Shown in pieces: positions 52,457 to 60,682 of a stretch of DNA of 64,000 nucleotides; position 1 is the stretch's first letter; every line of letters begins with the position of its first letter. The notes below the pieces were generated by a model. It did not search any database, had not been told where the DNA came from, and worked only from the letters and a program-made list of their open reading frames with translations. A program made the translations under genes and the position numbers. Origin of the DNA: Syntrophomonadaceae bacterium. GTDB lineage: Bacteria > Bacillota > Syntrophomonadia > Syntrophomonadales > Syntrophomonadaceae. Location: the NCBI GenBank assembly GCA_012518685.1, contig JAAYRQ010000125.1, positions 1 through 64,000 of the forward strand, written 5' to 3'.

Positions 52457-53758
52457 ATGCGAATGGTTGATATTATAAACAAGAAAAAAAATGCTAATGA
52501 ACTTACTAATGCTGAAATATCTTTTGCAGTCAATAATTATGTCTGGGACAGAATACCAGATTATCAAATGTCTGCTTTGCTTATGGCAATTTACTTTCAG
52601 GGTATGTCCAGTGAAGAAACTGCTAACCTGACTATGGCTATGGTGAATTCGGGAGATGTTTTAGATTTATCAAGCATTAAGGGTATAAAGGTTGATAAAC
52701 ATTCAACAGGTGGGGTTGGTGATAAGATTAGCCTGGTAGTGGTTCCCTTAGTAGCTGCTGTGGGTGTGCCTGTGGCTAAAATGAGTGGAAGGGGTTTAGG
52801 TCATACAGGGGGAACTATAGACAAGTTAGAAGCCATCCCTAATTATAAAACTGAATTATCTAAAAATGAATTTATTCATAATGTAAATACATATAAGATG
52901 GCTATAGTAGGGCAGACTGCTAACTTAGTTCCTGCAGATAAAAAGCTATATGCTCTAAGGGATGTTACGGCAACCATCGATAGCATACCCCTAATAGCTA
53001 GTTCCATAATGAGTAAAAAAATCGCCTCAGGGGCGGATGCCATAGTATTAGATGTCAAAGTTGGCTCAGGAGCTTTTATGAAATCTTTTGCTAAAGCTAA
53101 AGATTTGGCTCAAACTATGGTGGAAATAGGTCAATCTTTACAACGAAAAACCATAGCTATAATAACGAATATGGATCAGCCTTTAGGTCAAGAAATAGGA
53201 AACGCTAATGAAGTTAAGGAAGCCATAGCAATTTTAAGAAACCAAGGTACAAAAGATGAAACTGAAATCGCCTTAACTGTTGCAGCATATATGGCGGTAT
53301 TGGGAGGAGCTTTTTCAGATTTTAATTTAGCATATAAGGCCTTAGAAGATCTACTAATCTCTGGTGCTGCTATAAATAAATTTGCCCAATTAATTGAAAT
53401 ACAAGGTGGAGATAAGTCAGTTATAGATGATTTAACCCTACTTCCAAATGCAAAATTCAGCATAGAAGTGTTGGCAGAGAAAAGTGGCATAATCCAAAAA
53501 TTAAATGCTGAAGAAATAGGAATAGCGGCGATGCTATTAGGTGCTGGCCGTAAAACTAAGGCAGATAATATAGATTATGGAGCAGGTGTTAGTCTAGTGA
53601 AAAAGGTAGGGGATGTGGTTAAGGAAGGGGAAGCATTGTGTGTTCTCCATACTAATAAAGAAGAATTTTTAACCGCTTTAGACACTGCTAAAAATGCCTT
53701 TCTTATAGGGAAAGATGAAGTAGAATTATCCCCATATATATTGGCAAGGATTACATAA
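52457..53758 (+). CDS. pdp: pyrimidine-nucleoside phosphorylase
   Basis: The enzyme cleaves uridine, thymidine or deoxyuridine with phosphate, giving pentose 1-phosphate for DeoB. The 433-aa product has the signature K-H-S-T-G-G-V-G-D-K, S-G-R-G-L-G-H-T-G-G-T-I-D-K, A-L-R-D-V-T-A-T-I and the C-terminal domain (G-V-S-L-V-K-K-V-G-D-V-V). The ATG at 52457 follows AAAGGGG; an upstream in-frame ATG at 52436 is less likely. In B. subtilis a purine nucleoside phosphorylase occupies this position. Confidence 0.92.
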   Translation: MRMVDIINKKKNANELTNAEISFAVNNYVWDRIPDYQMSALLMAIYFQGMSSEETANLTMAMVNSGDVLDLSSIKGIKVDKHSTGGVGDKISLVVVPLVAAVGVPVAKMSGRGLGHTGGTIDKLEAIPNYKTELSKNEFIHNVNTYKMAIVGQTANLVPADKKLYALRDVTATIDSIPLIASSIMSKKIASGADAIVLDVKVGSGAFMKSFAKAKDLAQTMVEIGQSLQRKTIAIITNMDQPLGQEIGNANEVKEAIAILRNQGTKDETEIALTVAAYMAVLGGAFSDFNLAYKALEDLLISGAAINKFAQLIEIQGGDKSVIDDLTLLPNAKFSIEVLAEKSGIIQKLNAEEIGIAAMLLGAGRKTKADNIDYGAGVSLVKKVGDVVKEGEALCVLHTNKEEFLTALDTAKNAFLIGKDEVELSPYILARIT

Positions 53759-53843
53759 AATATCTATTGTAAATGTACCCCTTCGATTTGTTTAAGCATA
53801 TATTATAAAAAAACTATAAACATAATAGGAAGGGTGATATTAA

Positions 53844-54176
53844 ATGGCTAGTTTTACTACTGGACCTATAAGTAGTAGTAGTGATATAGATACCATTAGG
53901 ATTGAAGTACTTAATAATACTTCATCGCGTAAAACTTCGTCAGTTAGACTTTATGATTTATCTTTTACCCCCAAAAGAAGAATCGTAAGTCAGAGCTTGT
54001 CCTTAGCTGCTTACGCTACAGCAACTATTGATGTTCCTGCGGCAACTATAGAGCGATGGGAAGCTCAGGTTACTGCCCCTAGTACAAGTGTGAGGCTATG
54101 GGCAGGGGGAAGAAGTGGAGGAAGAAATTTAGCTGGGAATACTATAATTAATTCCGAATGGATTCAATATGAGTAA
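53844..54176 (+). CDS. unrecognised Ser/Thr-rich protein at the sporulation locus
   Basis: This 110-aa protein is rich in Ser, Thr and Ala, without membrane segment or signal peptide, and looks like a beta-rich domain: S-D-I-D-T-I-R-I-E-V-L-N-N-T, then S-V-R-L-Y-D-L-S, A-T-I-D-V-P-A-A-T-I and W-I-Q-Y-E at the end. I do not recognise a family; composition suggests a spore-surface protein. CATAATA at 53821-53827 matches the sigma-G -10 element, but the nearest GCATA is 20 bases upstream instead of 17-18. ATG has AGGAAGGG upstream, and a terminator follows, so it is a single-gene unit. Confidence 0.7.
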   Translation: MASFTTGPISSSSDIDTIRIEVLNNTSSRKTSSVRLYDLSFTPKRRIVSQSLSLAAYATATIDVPAATIERWEAQVTAPSTSVRLWAGGRSGGRNLAGNTIINSEWIQYE

Positions 54177-54213
54177 AATATAAAATTAAATGTTAAAATT
54201 ATAATTAGAAAGT

Positions 54214-54254
54214 AAAAGGTATTTGCTAGATAGTTAATACCTTTTATTTTTTTC
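54214..54254 (+). terminator. terminator between the Ser/Thr-rich gene and dacF
   Basis: AAAAGGTATT (54214-54223) pairs perfectly with AATACCTTTT (54236-54245) around a 12-base loop. ATTTTTTTT follows. Confidence 0.85.
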
Positions 54255-54272
54255 CATTGATTAGTAAATTGT

Positions 54273-54302
54273 GCATAATAACTGTTATTACACAATATAA
54301 TC
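54273..54302 (+). promoter_or_regulatory. possible forespore (sigma-F/G-type) promoter before dacF
   Basis: GCATA (54273-54277) and TATAATC (54296-54302) are 18 bases apart and match the sigma-G pattern at five of five and five of seven bases. dacF is a forespore gene in B. subtilis. TATAAT could alternatively be a sigma-A -10, but I see no -35. Confidence 0.35.
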
Positions 54303-54337
54303 TAGCAAGTATAATTTTAATAGGAGGTTTTAATTTG

Positions 54338-55492
54338 ATGTTTAATAAGAAAAATATATCTGTTCTTGTATTGATATCGTTTTTATCTTTAATATATCTT
54401 AATATAGCGACAATCCCGGTAAATGCTGATGTTGTTGAGGTCAAGGCAGCTTCATATATTTTAATTGATGCAGATTCGGGTCAAATATTATTGGCTAAAA
54501 ATGAACATAATAAATTGGCTCCAGCTAGTATGACAAAATTAATGACTTTAATTTTAGCATTTGAAGATTTGGAAGCTGGAAAGGTAGGTCTGAAGGACAA
54601 GGTGATAGCTAGTGAAAATGCTTGGAAAATGGGCGGTTCTCAGATTTATTTAGAACCAGGTGAAGAAATGACTTTTGAGGATATGCTTATTTCAATTGCA
54701 GTAGGCTCGGCTAATGATGCTTGTGTTGCAGTTGCCGAACACTTGGAAGGTACCCATAAAAATTTCGTATTAAGAATGAACCAAAAAGCAAAAATGTTAG
54801 GACTTAAAAATACTAATTTTGTTAATTCTCATGGCTTAACTGCAGAAAATCATTATTCCAGTGCTGCGGATATGGCTACCATGGCTCGTCATGCCTTAAA
54901 TTTTCCGAAATTATTAGAATATAGTTCCATAAAAGAATACAATCTTAGGCAAGGGGACTTTAAATTATATAATACTAATAAGCTCTTATGGTGGTATGAA
55001 GGGGCTGACGGCTTTAAAACTGGTTATACTGATGCGGCTAAATTTTGTTTGACTTCTACAGTTAAAAGAGATGGTTTAAGATTGATATGTGTTGTAATGG
55101 CATCACCTGAACAAAGAGGTAACTTTAGGGATTCTATGCAATTACTTAATTATGGTTTTGCAAAATATGCCTATAAGAGTTTTTTTACCAAAGATAGTGT
55201 AAGCGGAAGCGTGAAAGTAGGGAAAGGCTCAGTAGAAGATGTTGAAGTTGTGGCTGAAGAAGATGTAGGTTTGATTGCACTAAAAGGTGAGGAAAAGGAT
55301 ATTACTTGTGAAAAACAATTAATTACTTATATTGATGCCCCCATTAAAGAAGGGCAAAAATTAGGGGAGATGGTTTTATATAAAGATGGCATTATAAAAA
55401 AGAAAGTTAATTTAATAGCTAACCACGAAGTACCGAAAGGTGGCTTAGTAAAAGAAATTTTGAAAATGCTTGCCGAAACTTATCTATTATAA
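54338..55492 (+). CDS. dacF: D-alanyl-D-alanine carboxypeptidase (DacF-type penicillin-binding protein)
   Basis: DacF trims stem peptides of spore peptidoglycan. The 384-aa product has a signal sequence, the S-x-x-K site S-M-T-K (about residues 64-67), the S-x-N motif in G-S-A-N-D-A and the K-T-G motif in F-K-T-G-Y-T, followed by a beta-rich C-terminal domain and a hydrophobic or amphipathic tail. ATG 54338, or the TTG three bases earlier, follows AGGAGG. The order dacF-spoIIAA is the conserved arrangement. Confidence 0.93.
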   Translation: MFNKKNISVLVLISFLSLIYLNIATIPVNADVVEVKAASYILIDADSGQILLAKNEHNKLAPASMTKLMTLILAFEDLEAGKVGLKDKVIASENAWKMGGSQIYLEPGEEMTFEDMLISIAVGSANDACVAVAEHLEGTHKNFVLRMNQKAKMLGLKNTNFVNSHGLTAENHYSSAADMATMARHALNFPKLLEYSSIKEYNLRQGDFKLYNTNKLLWWYEGADGFKTGYTDAAKFCLTSTVKRDGLRLICVVMASPEQRGNFRDSMQLLNYGFAKYAYKSFFTKDSVSGSVKVGKGSVEDVEVVAEEDVGLIALKGEEKDITCEKQLITYIDAPIKEGQKLGEMVLYKDGIIKKKVNLIANHEVPKGGLVKEILKMLAETYLL

Positions 55493-55507
55493 ATGGAATT
55501 TAGTGGA

Positions 55508-55532
55508 AGGAAACAACCCCTTGATGTGGAAC
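55508..55532 (+). promoter_or_regulatory. possible sigma-H promoter for spoIIA
   Basis: AGGAAAC (55508-55514), 11 bases and GTGGAAC (55526-55532) match the sigma-H consensus AGGAWWW-N11/12-RNNGAAT at 12 of 14 positions. The spoIIA operon is sigma-H dependent in B. subtilis. It lies 33 bases before the spoIIAA start. Confidence 0.45.
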
Positions 55533-55564
55533 TATTATAAGTATGACAAATGGGAGGGGTTGTT

Positions 55565-55900
55565 TTGGTGGAAGTGGATTTTAAACAAGTTAGAAACACC
55601 TTAGTAATTAAAATAATAGGTGAGCTTGACTTAGTGGTAGCAGATAAGCTAAGAAAACAAATTGATAAAAAGCTAAATGAGGGCACTATCAAAAACTTAA
55701 TAATTAATCTAGAAAAGGTAACTTTTATTGATAGTTCAGGATTAGGGATGATAATAGGAAGATACAAGAAAATAAGTGCAAAAAACGGAAAAATATATAT
55801 AGTAGGTGCTAAACCTAATGTAGAAAAAATCTTGTTTTTTTCAGGAATTAACAAACTTATTCCTATGTATAAAAGTGAACAAGAAATAATTAGTATTTAA
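55565..55900 (+). CDS. spoIIAA: anti-sigma F factor antagonist
   Basis: SpoIIAA releases sigma-F by binding SpoIIAB when it is dephosphorylated. The 111-aa STAS-domain product has I-G-E-L-D-L-V-V-A and F-I-D-S-S-G-L-G-M-I (phosphorylatable Ser about 57-58). I use the TTG at 55565, 7 bases after GGAGG; an upstream ATG at 55550 lies before that site. It is the first gene of spoIIAA-AB-sigF. Confidence 0.95.
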   Translation: MVEVDFKQVRNTLVIKIIGELDLVVADKLRKQIDKKLNEGTIKNLIINLEKVTFIDSSGLGMIIGRYKKISAKNGKIYIVGAKPNVEKILFFSGINKLIPMYKSEQEIISI

Positions 55901-55937
55901 TAAAGGGGGTGTATCCAGTATAAATGCTGGAAGGTGT

Positions 55938-56384
55938 ATGAGTGTTAAGAATTTTGTAAAACTAGAATTTTCAAGTTTGCCCGAGAATGTAGCTTTTGCT
56001 AGAGCCTCTGTAGGGGCTTTTGTTACTCAGTTAGACTGCACATTAGACGATATTGAAGAAATAAAACTAGTAATATCTGAAGCTGTTTCTAATAGCGTAA
56101 TTCATGGCTATAATAATGACCCCCATGGACAAATAGTAGTTATCGTATATATTTTTGATAATAATGGTCTAGAAATAATTGTGGAGGATTATGGTAAAGG
56201 TATAACAGACATTAGTAAGGCACTAAAACCCACTTATTCTACGGATCCTGTTCGTATGGGATTAGGATTTACTTTTATGCAATCATTTATGGATGAACTA
56301 GAGGTACACAGTGAGCCTAATAAAGGGACAAGTCTTAAAATGTTAAGAAGTTTTGCCATTATAAACAAGGAAGCTTTAGCTTAA
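55938..56384 (+). CDS. spoIIAB: anti-sigma F factor (serine kinase)
   Basis: SpoIIAB binds sigma-F and phosphorylates SpoIIAA. The 148-aa GHKL ATPase has the N box E-A-V-S-N-S-V-I-H-G-Y, V-E-D-Y-G-K-G-I and G-L-G-F-T-F-M. The ribosome binding site (GGAAGG) is only 3 bases from the ATG, a short spacing, which may lower its translation; I see no better start. Confidence 0.95.
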   Translation: MSVKNFVKLEFSSLPENVAFARASVGAFVTQLDCTLDDIEEIKLVISEAVSNSVIHGYNNDPHGQIVVIVYIFDNNGLEIIVEDYGKGITDISKALKPTYSTDPVRMGLGFTFMQSFMDELEVHSEPNKGTSLKMLRSFAIINKEALA

Positions 56385-56400
56385 ATAAGGGGGAGTTTTT

Positions 56401-57129
56401 TTGTCCTCTGCTAGTTTTGATAATAATAATGAATTAATAGCTAAAGCACAAACAGGTGATGAGCAAGCCAGGGCTGATGTATATGAGGCTAATGTAGGCT
56501 TAATATATATGGTTTTGGAAAGGTTTAAAAACACTTCTTATGACTATGAAGATTTGTTTCAAGTAGGTTCTATCGGACTCTTAAAAGCTATTGAGAAATT
56601 CGATTTTTCTTTTAATGTAAAGTTTTCAACCTATGCCGTACCTATGATTATAGGAGAAATTAAAAAATTTTTAAGGGATGATGGTATAGTCAAAGTACAA
56701 AGGGGGGTTAAAGAGACTTTTACTAAAATTAGATGGGCCCAAGATAAGTTAAGAAATTCTCTTAATCGTGAACCTACTGTCAAAGAATTAGCCCTGTTTT
56801 TAGAAATTGACAAAGAAGAGATAGTATTAGCTTTAGAAGCCTGTCAGACTCCTGCATATTTGTATGATATTGTGCCTGGTGAAGACAAAAACCAGCTATC
56901 CTTAGCGGATAGATTAGCTGATGAAGAACAAAGTGTATCAGTTTTAGAAAAAATGGCCTTAAAAGAGGCTTTGGCCAAATTAAATGAAAGGGAAAGAGAA
57001 GTAATATTAAGGCGGTTTTTTAAAGATGAAACTCAAGCAGTAATAGCTTCAAATTTAGGTGTTTCTCAAGTGCAGATATCTCGTATCGAAAAAGCTGCAA
57101 TTGTAAAACTGAAAAACATACTTGCTTGA
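56401..57129 (+). CDS. sigF: RNA polymerase sporulation sigma factor SigF
   Basis: SigF is the first forespore-specific sigma factor. The 242-aa product has region 2 (Y-E-D-L-F-Q-V-G-S-I-G-L-L-K-A-I-E-K-F-D), region 2.4 (F-S-T-Y-A-V-P-M-I-I-G-E-I), region 3 and region 4 (L-N-E-R-E-R-E-V-I-L-R-R; V-S-Q-V-Q-I-S-R-I-E). It starts at TTG after AAGGGGGAG and is followed by a terminator. Confidence 0.96.
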   Translation: MSSASFDNNNELIAKAQTGDEQARADVYEANVGLIYMVLERFKNTSYDYEDLFQVGSIGLLKAIEKFDFSFNVKFSTYAVPMIIGEIKKFLRDDGIVKVQRGVKETFTKIRWAQDKLRNSLNREPTVKELALFLEIDKEEIVLALEACQTPAYLYDIVPGEDKNQLSLADRLADEEQSVSVLEKMALKEALAKLNEREREVILRRFFKDETQAVIASNLGVSQVQISRIEKAAIVKLKNILA

Positions 57130-57157
57130 TATAAAAAAGATAATATTTATATTTTCA

Positions 57158-57185
57158 AACAACATCTATATAGATGTTGTTTTTC
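57158..57185 (+). terminator. terminator after sigF
   Basis: AACAACATCTA (57158-57168) pairs perfectly with TAGATGTTGTT (57171-57181), followed by TTTT. It separates sigF from the spoVA genes. Confidence 0.85.
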
Positions 57186-57196
57186 TATGGGAAAAA

Positions 57197-57226
57197 GAAT
57201 AAATTTTTTACTTAAGACTAATAATA
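57197..57226 (+). promoter_or_regulatory. sigma-G-type promoter before spoVAC
   Basis: GAATA (57197-57201) and AATAATA (57220-57226) are 18 bases apart, matching the sigma-G pattern GMATR-N18-CATNMTA at all but one defined position. It lies 21 bases before the spoVAC ATG. spoVA genes are sigma-G dependent in B. subtilis. Confidence 0.55.
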
Positions 57227-57247
57227 TTTTTATGAGGAGGCGAAAGC

Positions 57248-57724
57248 ATGAGTGAAGTAAACGATGTAACCAAAGATGCCCTAAAAAAAATAAATGTTAA
57301 GGAATACGGGAATTTAGTAAAAGAGATGAAGCCTAAAAGGGCCCTAATACCAGATTTGATTTGGGCTTTTGTTATTGGTGGTCTTATTTGTTTAGTTGCT
57401 CAATTTATCCAAAATCAATTTATTATTAATGGTGTAAGTATCTTAGATGCCAGAGCTTCGACAGCTATTATAATGATATTTTTGGCCGCACTTGCTACTG
57501 GCCTAGGTATTTATGATATTTTGGGTGAAAGAGCAGGTGCAGGTACAATAGTCCCTATAACTGGTTTTGCTAATGTTATTGTAGCTTCTGCTATGGAGTT
57601 TAAAAAAGAGGGTTATGTTTTTGGGGTAGGTGCCAAGATTTTTAATGTGGCTGGACCTACTTTAGTTTTTGGCATTGTAACTGCAATGTTGATAGGTTTA
57701 ATAAAATTTTTTCTTATATCTTAA
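57248..57724 (+). CDS. spoVAC: stage V sporulation protein AC
   Basis: SpoVAC is a membrane channel protein for dipicolinate movement. The 158-aa product has a cytoplasmic start and four membrane helices, with the family stretches D-L-I-W-A-F-V-I-G-G-L-I-C-L-V-A-Q and G-A-G-T-I-V-P-I-T-G-F-A-N. ATG follows GAGGAGGCG. It begins a four-gene spoVA block. Confidence 0.93.
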   Translation: MSEVNDVTKDALKKINVKEYGNLVKEMKPKRALIPDLIWAFVIGGLICLVAQFIQNQFIINGVSILDARASTAIIMIFLAALATGLGIYDILGERAGAGTIVPITGFANVIVASAMEFKKEGYVFGVGAKIFNVAGPTLVFGIVTAMLIGLIKFFLIS

Positions 57725-57748
57725 TTTAAAGGTAAGTAGGGTGATAAT

Positions 57749-58759
57749 GTGAAAACAGATAAAAAAAGGGGTATGCAAACTATCGCTTTGTCTAATCCGC
57801 CTGTATTAGCTGGTTGGGCTACTATAGTTGGTCCGAAGGAAGGAGAAAGTCCTTGGCAAAATTACTACGACAAGATTTTATCCGACTATATGTTTGAAGA
57901 GGATACATTTGAAAAAGCGGAAAGTAAAATTTTAAGGGAAACGATAAAACTGGTAGTCAATAAGAATAATTTGCAACTTGATGATATCGAAGTGTTTTTA
58001 TCAGGTGATTTGTTAAATCAAACAGTTTCTTCAAATTATGCCGCTAGAGAACTAGAAATTCCATATTTAGGTTTATATGGTGCTTGTTCTACTATGGCTG
58101 AATCTTTAGTTTTGGCAAGTATGTTAGTCGATGGTGGTTTTTATAATAAGGTTATTGCTGCAGCTTGTAGTCACCATTATAGTGCTGAACGGCAGTTTCG
58201 TTTTCCAGTTGAACAAGGTGTGCAATCTAATCCTACAAATCAATGGACAGCGACTGCGGCAGGGGCTCTTATAGTTGAAAACACAGGTATAGGTCCTTAT
58301 ATTACAAATCTAACTGTCGGAAAAGTTGTTGATATGGGGCAAGCCGATATAGCGGATATGGGTAGTGCTATGGCTCCTGCGGCAGTAGCAACAATTAAGC
58401 AACATTTTGCTGATCTTAATATACCGAGTGATTATTATGATTTAGTAATCACTGGTGATTTAGGTAGTTTTGGTATGGCAATTGCTGAACAACTTTTTAT
58501 TAAAGAAGGTATAGTTCCTCAGCCAAATTATACTGACTGTGGTGCAATATTTTTTGATAAAAAACAAAAAGTTAACGCTGGAGCTAGTGGCTGTGGATGT
58601 GCGGCTGCTATGTTGTGTGGTCCTTTATTAAATATGATGAAAATAGGGAAAATTAATAAATTATTACTAGTGGCTACAGGAGCTTTAATGAGTCCTATTA
58701 CATCTTTTCAAGGTGAAAGTATCCCAGCAATAGCACATGCGGTGGCTATTGAAAATTAA
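57749..58759 (+). CDS. spoVAD: stage V sporulation protein AD
   Basis: SpoVAD binds dipicolinic acid in the spore inner membrane. The 336-aa thiolase-fold product has G-L-Y-G-A-C-S-T-M-A-E-S-L, C-S-H-H-Y-S-A-E-R-Q-F-R-F-P and G-A-S-G-C-G-C-A-A-A at the C-terminal half. It starts at GTG (AGGTAAGTAGGGTG region). It is between spoVAC and spoVAE, as usual. Confidence 0.95.
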   Translation: MKTDKKRGMQTIALSNPPVLAGWATIVGPKEGESPWQNYYDKILSDYMFEEDTFEKAESKILRETIKLVVNKNNLQLDDIEVFLSGDLLNQTVSSNYAARELEIPYLGLYGACSTMAESLVLASMLVDGGFYNKVIAAACSHHYSAERQFRFPVEQGVQSNPTNQWTATAAGALIVENTGIGPYITNLTVGKVVDMGQADIADMGSAMAPAAVATIKQHFADLNIPSDYYDLVITGDLGSFGMAIAEQLFIKEGIVPQPNYTDCGAIFFDKKQKVNAGASGCGCAAAMLCGPLLNMMKIGKINKLLLVATGALMSPITSFQGESIPAIAHAVAIEN

Positions 58760-58777
58760 TTAAGGGGGATTGTTAAA

Positions 58778-59137
58778 ATGGGTCCATTATTAAATGCCTT
58801 TTTAACTGGTGGAGGGCTATGTTTAATAGGACAATTAATAATTAACTTGACTGATGCTAAAGTTACGCCTAGCCATATCCTAGTGGGCTACATTACAACT
58901 GGTGCGATTCTTAGCGGATTAGGTTTATATCAGCCACTGGTTGACTTTGGCGGTGCAGGTGCCACTATTCCTCTTTCTGGTTTTGGACATTTATTAGCCC
59001 AAGGCTCTTTAAAAGCTGTAGAAACTTCTGGTTTATTAGGTGCTATAAAAGGAGGAGTAGAAGCGGGTGCTGCAGGAATAACTGCTGCCATTGTTTTTGG
59101 TTATTTAGCGGCAGTAATCTTCAATCCTAGGGGATAA
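58778..59137 (+). CDS. spoVAE: stage V sporulation protein AE (AEb-type)
   Basis: This 119-aa membrane protein has three or four helices and the pattern G-G-G-L-C-L-I-G-Q, G-G-A-G-A-T-I-P-L-S-G-F-G-H of SpoVAEb. Like SpoVAC it is part of the dipicolinate channel, and the two are related. ATG follows AAGGGGG. Confidence 0.92.
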   Translation: MGPLLNAFLTGGGLCLIGQLIINLTDAKVTPSHILVGYITTGAILSGLGLYQPLVDFGGAGATIPLSGFGHLLAQGSLKAVETSGLLGAIKGGVEAGAAGITAAIVFGYLAAVIFNPRG

Positions 59138-59177
59138 TTTTTTTTACTTTGTCTTGAATGAGAAAGGGGAGTCTTAA

Positions 59178-60677
59178 TTGTTTAAAAAAAAAGCACATAT
59201 TCTACTTGATAAAGACTATAACAAAAATCTAGACTTCCTTAAAAAAGAATTAGGGGAAGGAGATAGTTTTGATGTAATAGTACGCGAATTTAAGGTTTTA
59301 AATAAAAGATGTGCCTTGATTGGTATAGACGGTTTTATAAAAGATGATGTATTAATATTTGTTATTAAAAGCTTGAATGGATTACGCAAAAAAAACTTTT
59401 TAATTAATGATTTAAAAGAACAACTAGAAAATACTATTCCATATATAGAACTTAGTTCTGAAAAACAAATAGATAAATTGTTATATGCGGTTTTATCTGG
59501 TTCTGTACTTTTAATAATTGATAGTTTGGATGCAGCATTTATCATTGATGCTAGGACTTACCCAAGTCGAAATCCTGAAGAACCTGAGTTAGAAAGAATA
59601 GTAAGGGGCTCTAGGGATGGATTTACGGAAACTATAGTTTTTAATACGGCCTTAATTAGAAGAAGAATTAGGGATCCAAAATTAAGAATTAAGTTATTAA
59701 ATGTGGGGAAAAGGTCAAAAAGTGATGTGTGTGTATGCTACATAGAGGACATAGCTAACCCCGATTTGGTTGAAAGTATTATAGGTAAGATAGAAGCTAT
59801 TGAAATTGATGCAATTCCTATGGCCGAAAAATCAATAGAAGAATTGATAACTCCAGGAAGTGTATGGAATCCCTTCCCTAAGGTAAGATACACAGAAAGA
59901 CCTGATGTTGCCGCTACTCATTTATTAGAAGGTCATATTTTAATAATGGTCGATACATCACCTAGCGTAATAATTGCACCTGTAACCTATTTTCATCATG
60001 TCCAACATGCAGAAGAATATCGGCAGAATCCAGCAGTAGGAGTCTATATAAGGTGGGTTAGATTTTTGGGGATATTTGCTTCTGTATTTATTACACCCCT
60101 ATGGTTGTTGTTTGTTCTATCACCTGAGTTACTACCTGAGGCGTTAAAATTTATTGGGCCAGAAAAGGTAGGTAAAATACCAATATTTGTGCAGTTTTTA
60201 ATAGCAGAAGTAAGTTTAGACTTAATCAGGATGGCTGCTATACATACCCCTTCACCATTGGCAACCGCTTTAGGAGTTATTGCTGCTTTATTAATAGGAG
60301 ATTTGGCGGTCACGATAGGCTTATTAGCACCAGAAGTCATTATATACACTGCTATAGTAGCAGTAGGGGCCTTCTCTACCCCAAGTTATGAAATGTCTAT
60401 GGCTAATCGGCTAGTGCGGCTGTTTATTTTAATTGGTACAGGTTTTTTCAAACTACCTGGTTTTATAATTACTTCCATATTATCGTTATTATTAGTGGGT
60501 TTTACTAAATCATTCGGAGTGCCATATCTATGGCCTTTAATTCCTTTTGATTTTAGGGCATTAAAAATCATTATTATTAGATCGCCCGTACCCATTCAAA
60601 ATATTAGACCTTCAATACTAAAACCCCAAGATGTTAGCAGACAGCCGATAGTGGCATTAAAACGAAGGAGGCAATAA
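59178..60677 (+). CDS. spoVAF: stage V sporulation protein AF (GerA-family)
   Basis: SpoVAF resembles the A subunits of germinant receptors. The 499-aa product has an N-terminal soluble domain of about 270 residues, G-H-I-L-I-M-V-D-T-S-P-S-V near the boundary, and five or six membrane helices with P-L-W-L-L-F-V-L-S-P-E and A-F-S-T-P-S-Y-E-M-S. It starts at TTG after AAAGGGG. It is probably a germination modulator at the end of the spoVA operon, and it is closely followed by the dehydratase-like genes. Confidence 0.93.
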   Translation: MFKKKAHILLDKDYNKNLDFLKKELGEGDSFDVIVREFKVLNKRCALIGIDGFIKDDVLIFVIKSLNGLRKKNFLINDLKEQLENTIPYIELSSEKQIDKLLYAVLSGSVLLIIDSLDAAFIIDARTYPSRNPEEPELERIVRGSRDGFTETIVFNTALIRRRIRDPKLRIKLLNVGKRSKSDVCVCYIEDIANPDLVESIIGKIEAIEIDAIPMAEKSIEELITPGSVWNPFPKVRYTERPDVAATHLLEGHILIMVDTSPSVIIAPVTYFHHVQHAEEYRQNPAVGVYIRWVRFLGIFASVFITPLWLLFVLSPELLPEALKFIGPEKVGKIPIFVQFLIAEVSLDLIRMAAIHTPSPLATALGVIAALLIGDLAVTIGLLAPEVIIYTAIVAVGAFSTPSYEMSMANRLVRLFILIGTGFFKLPGFIITSILSLLLVGFTKSFGVPYLWPLIPFDFRALKIIIIRSPVPIQNIRPSILKPQDVSRQPIVALKRRRQ

Positions 60678-60682
60678 AAAAA

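Noticed and set aside
53796-53827. Sigma-G-like GCATA/CATAATA pair before the Ser/Thr-rich gene
   Set aside because: The spacing of 20 bases is outside the usual 17-18, so it is not listed as a promoter.
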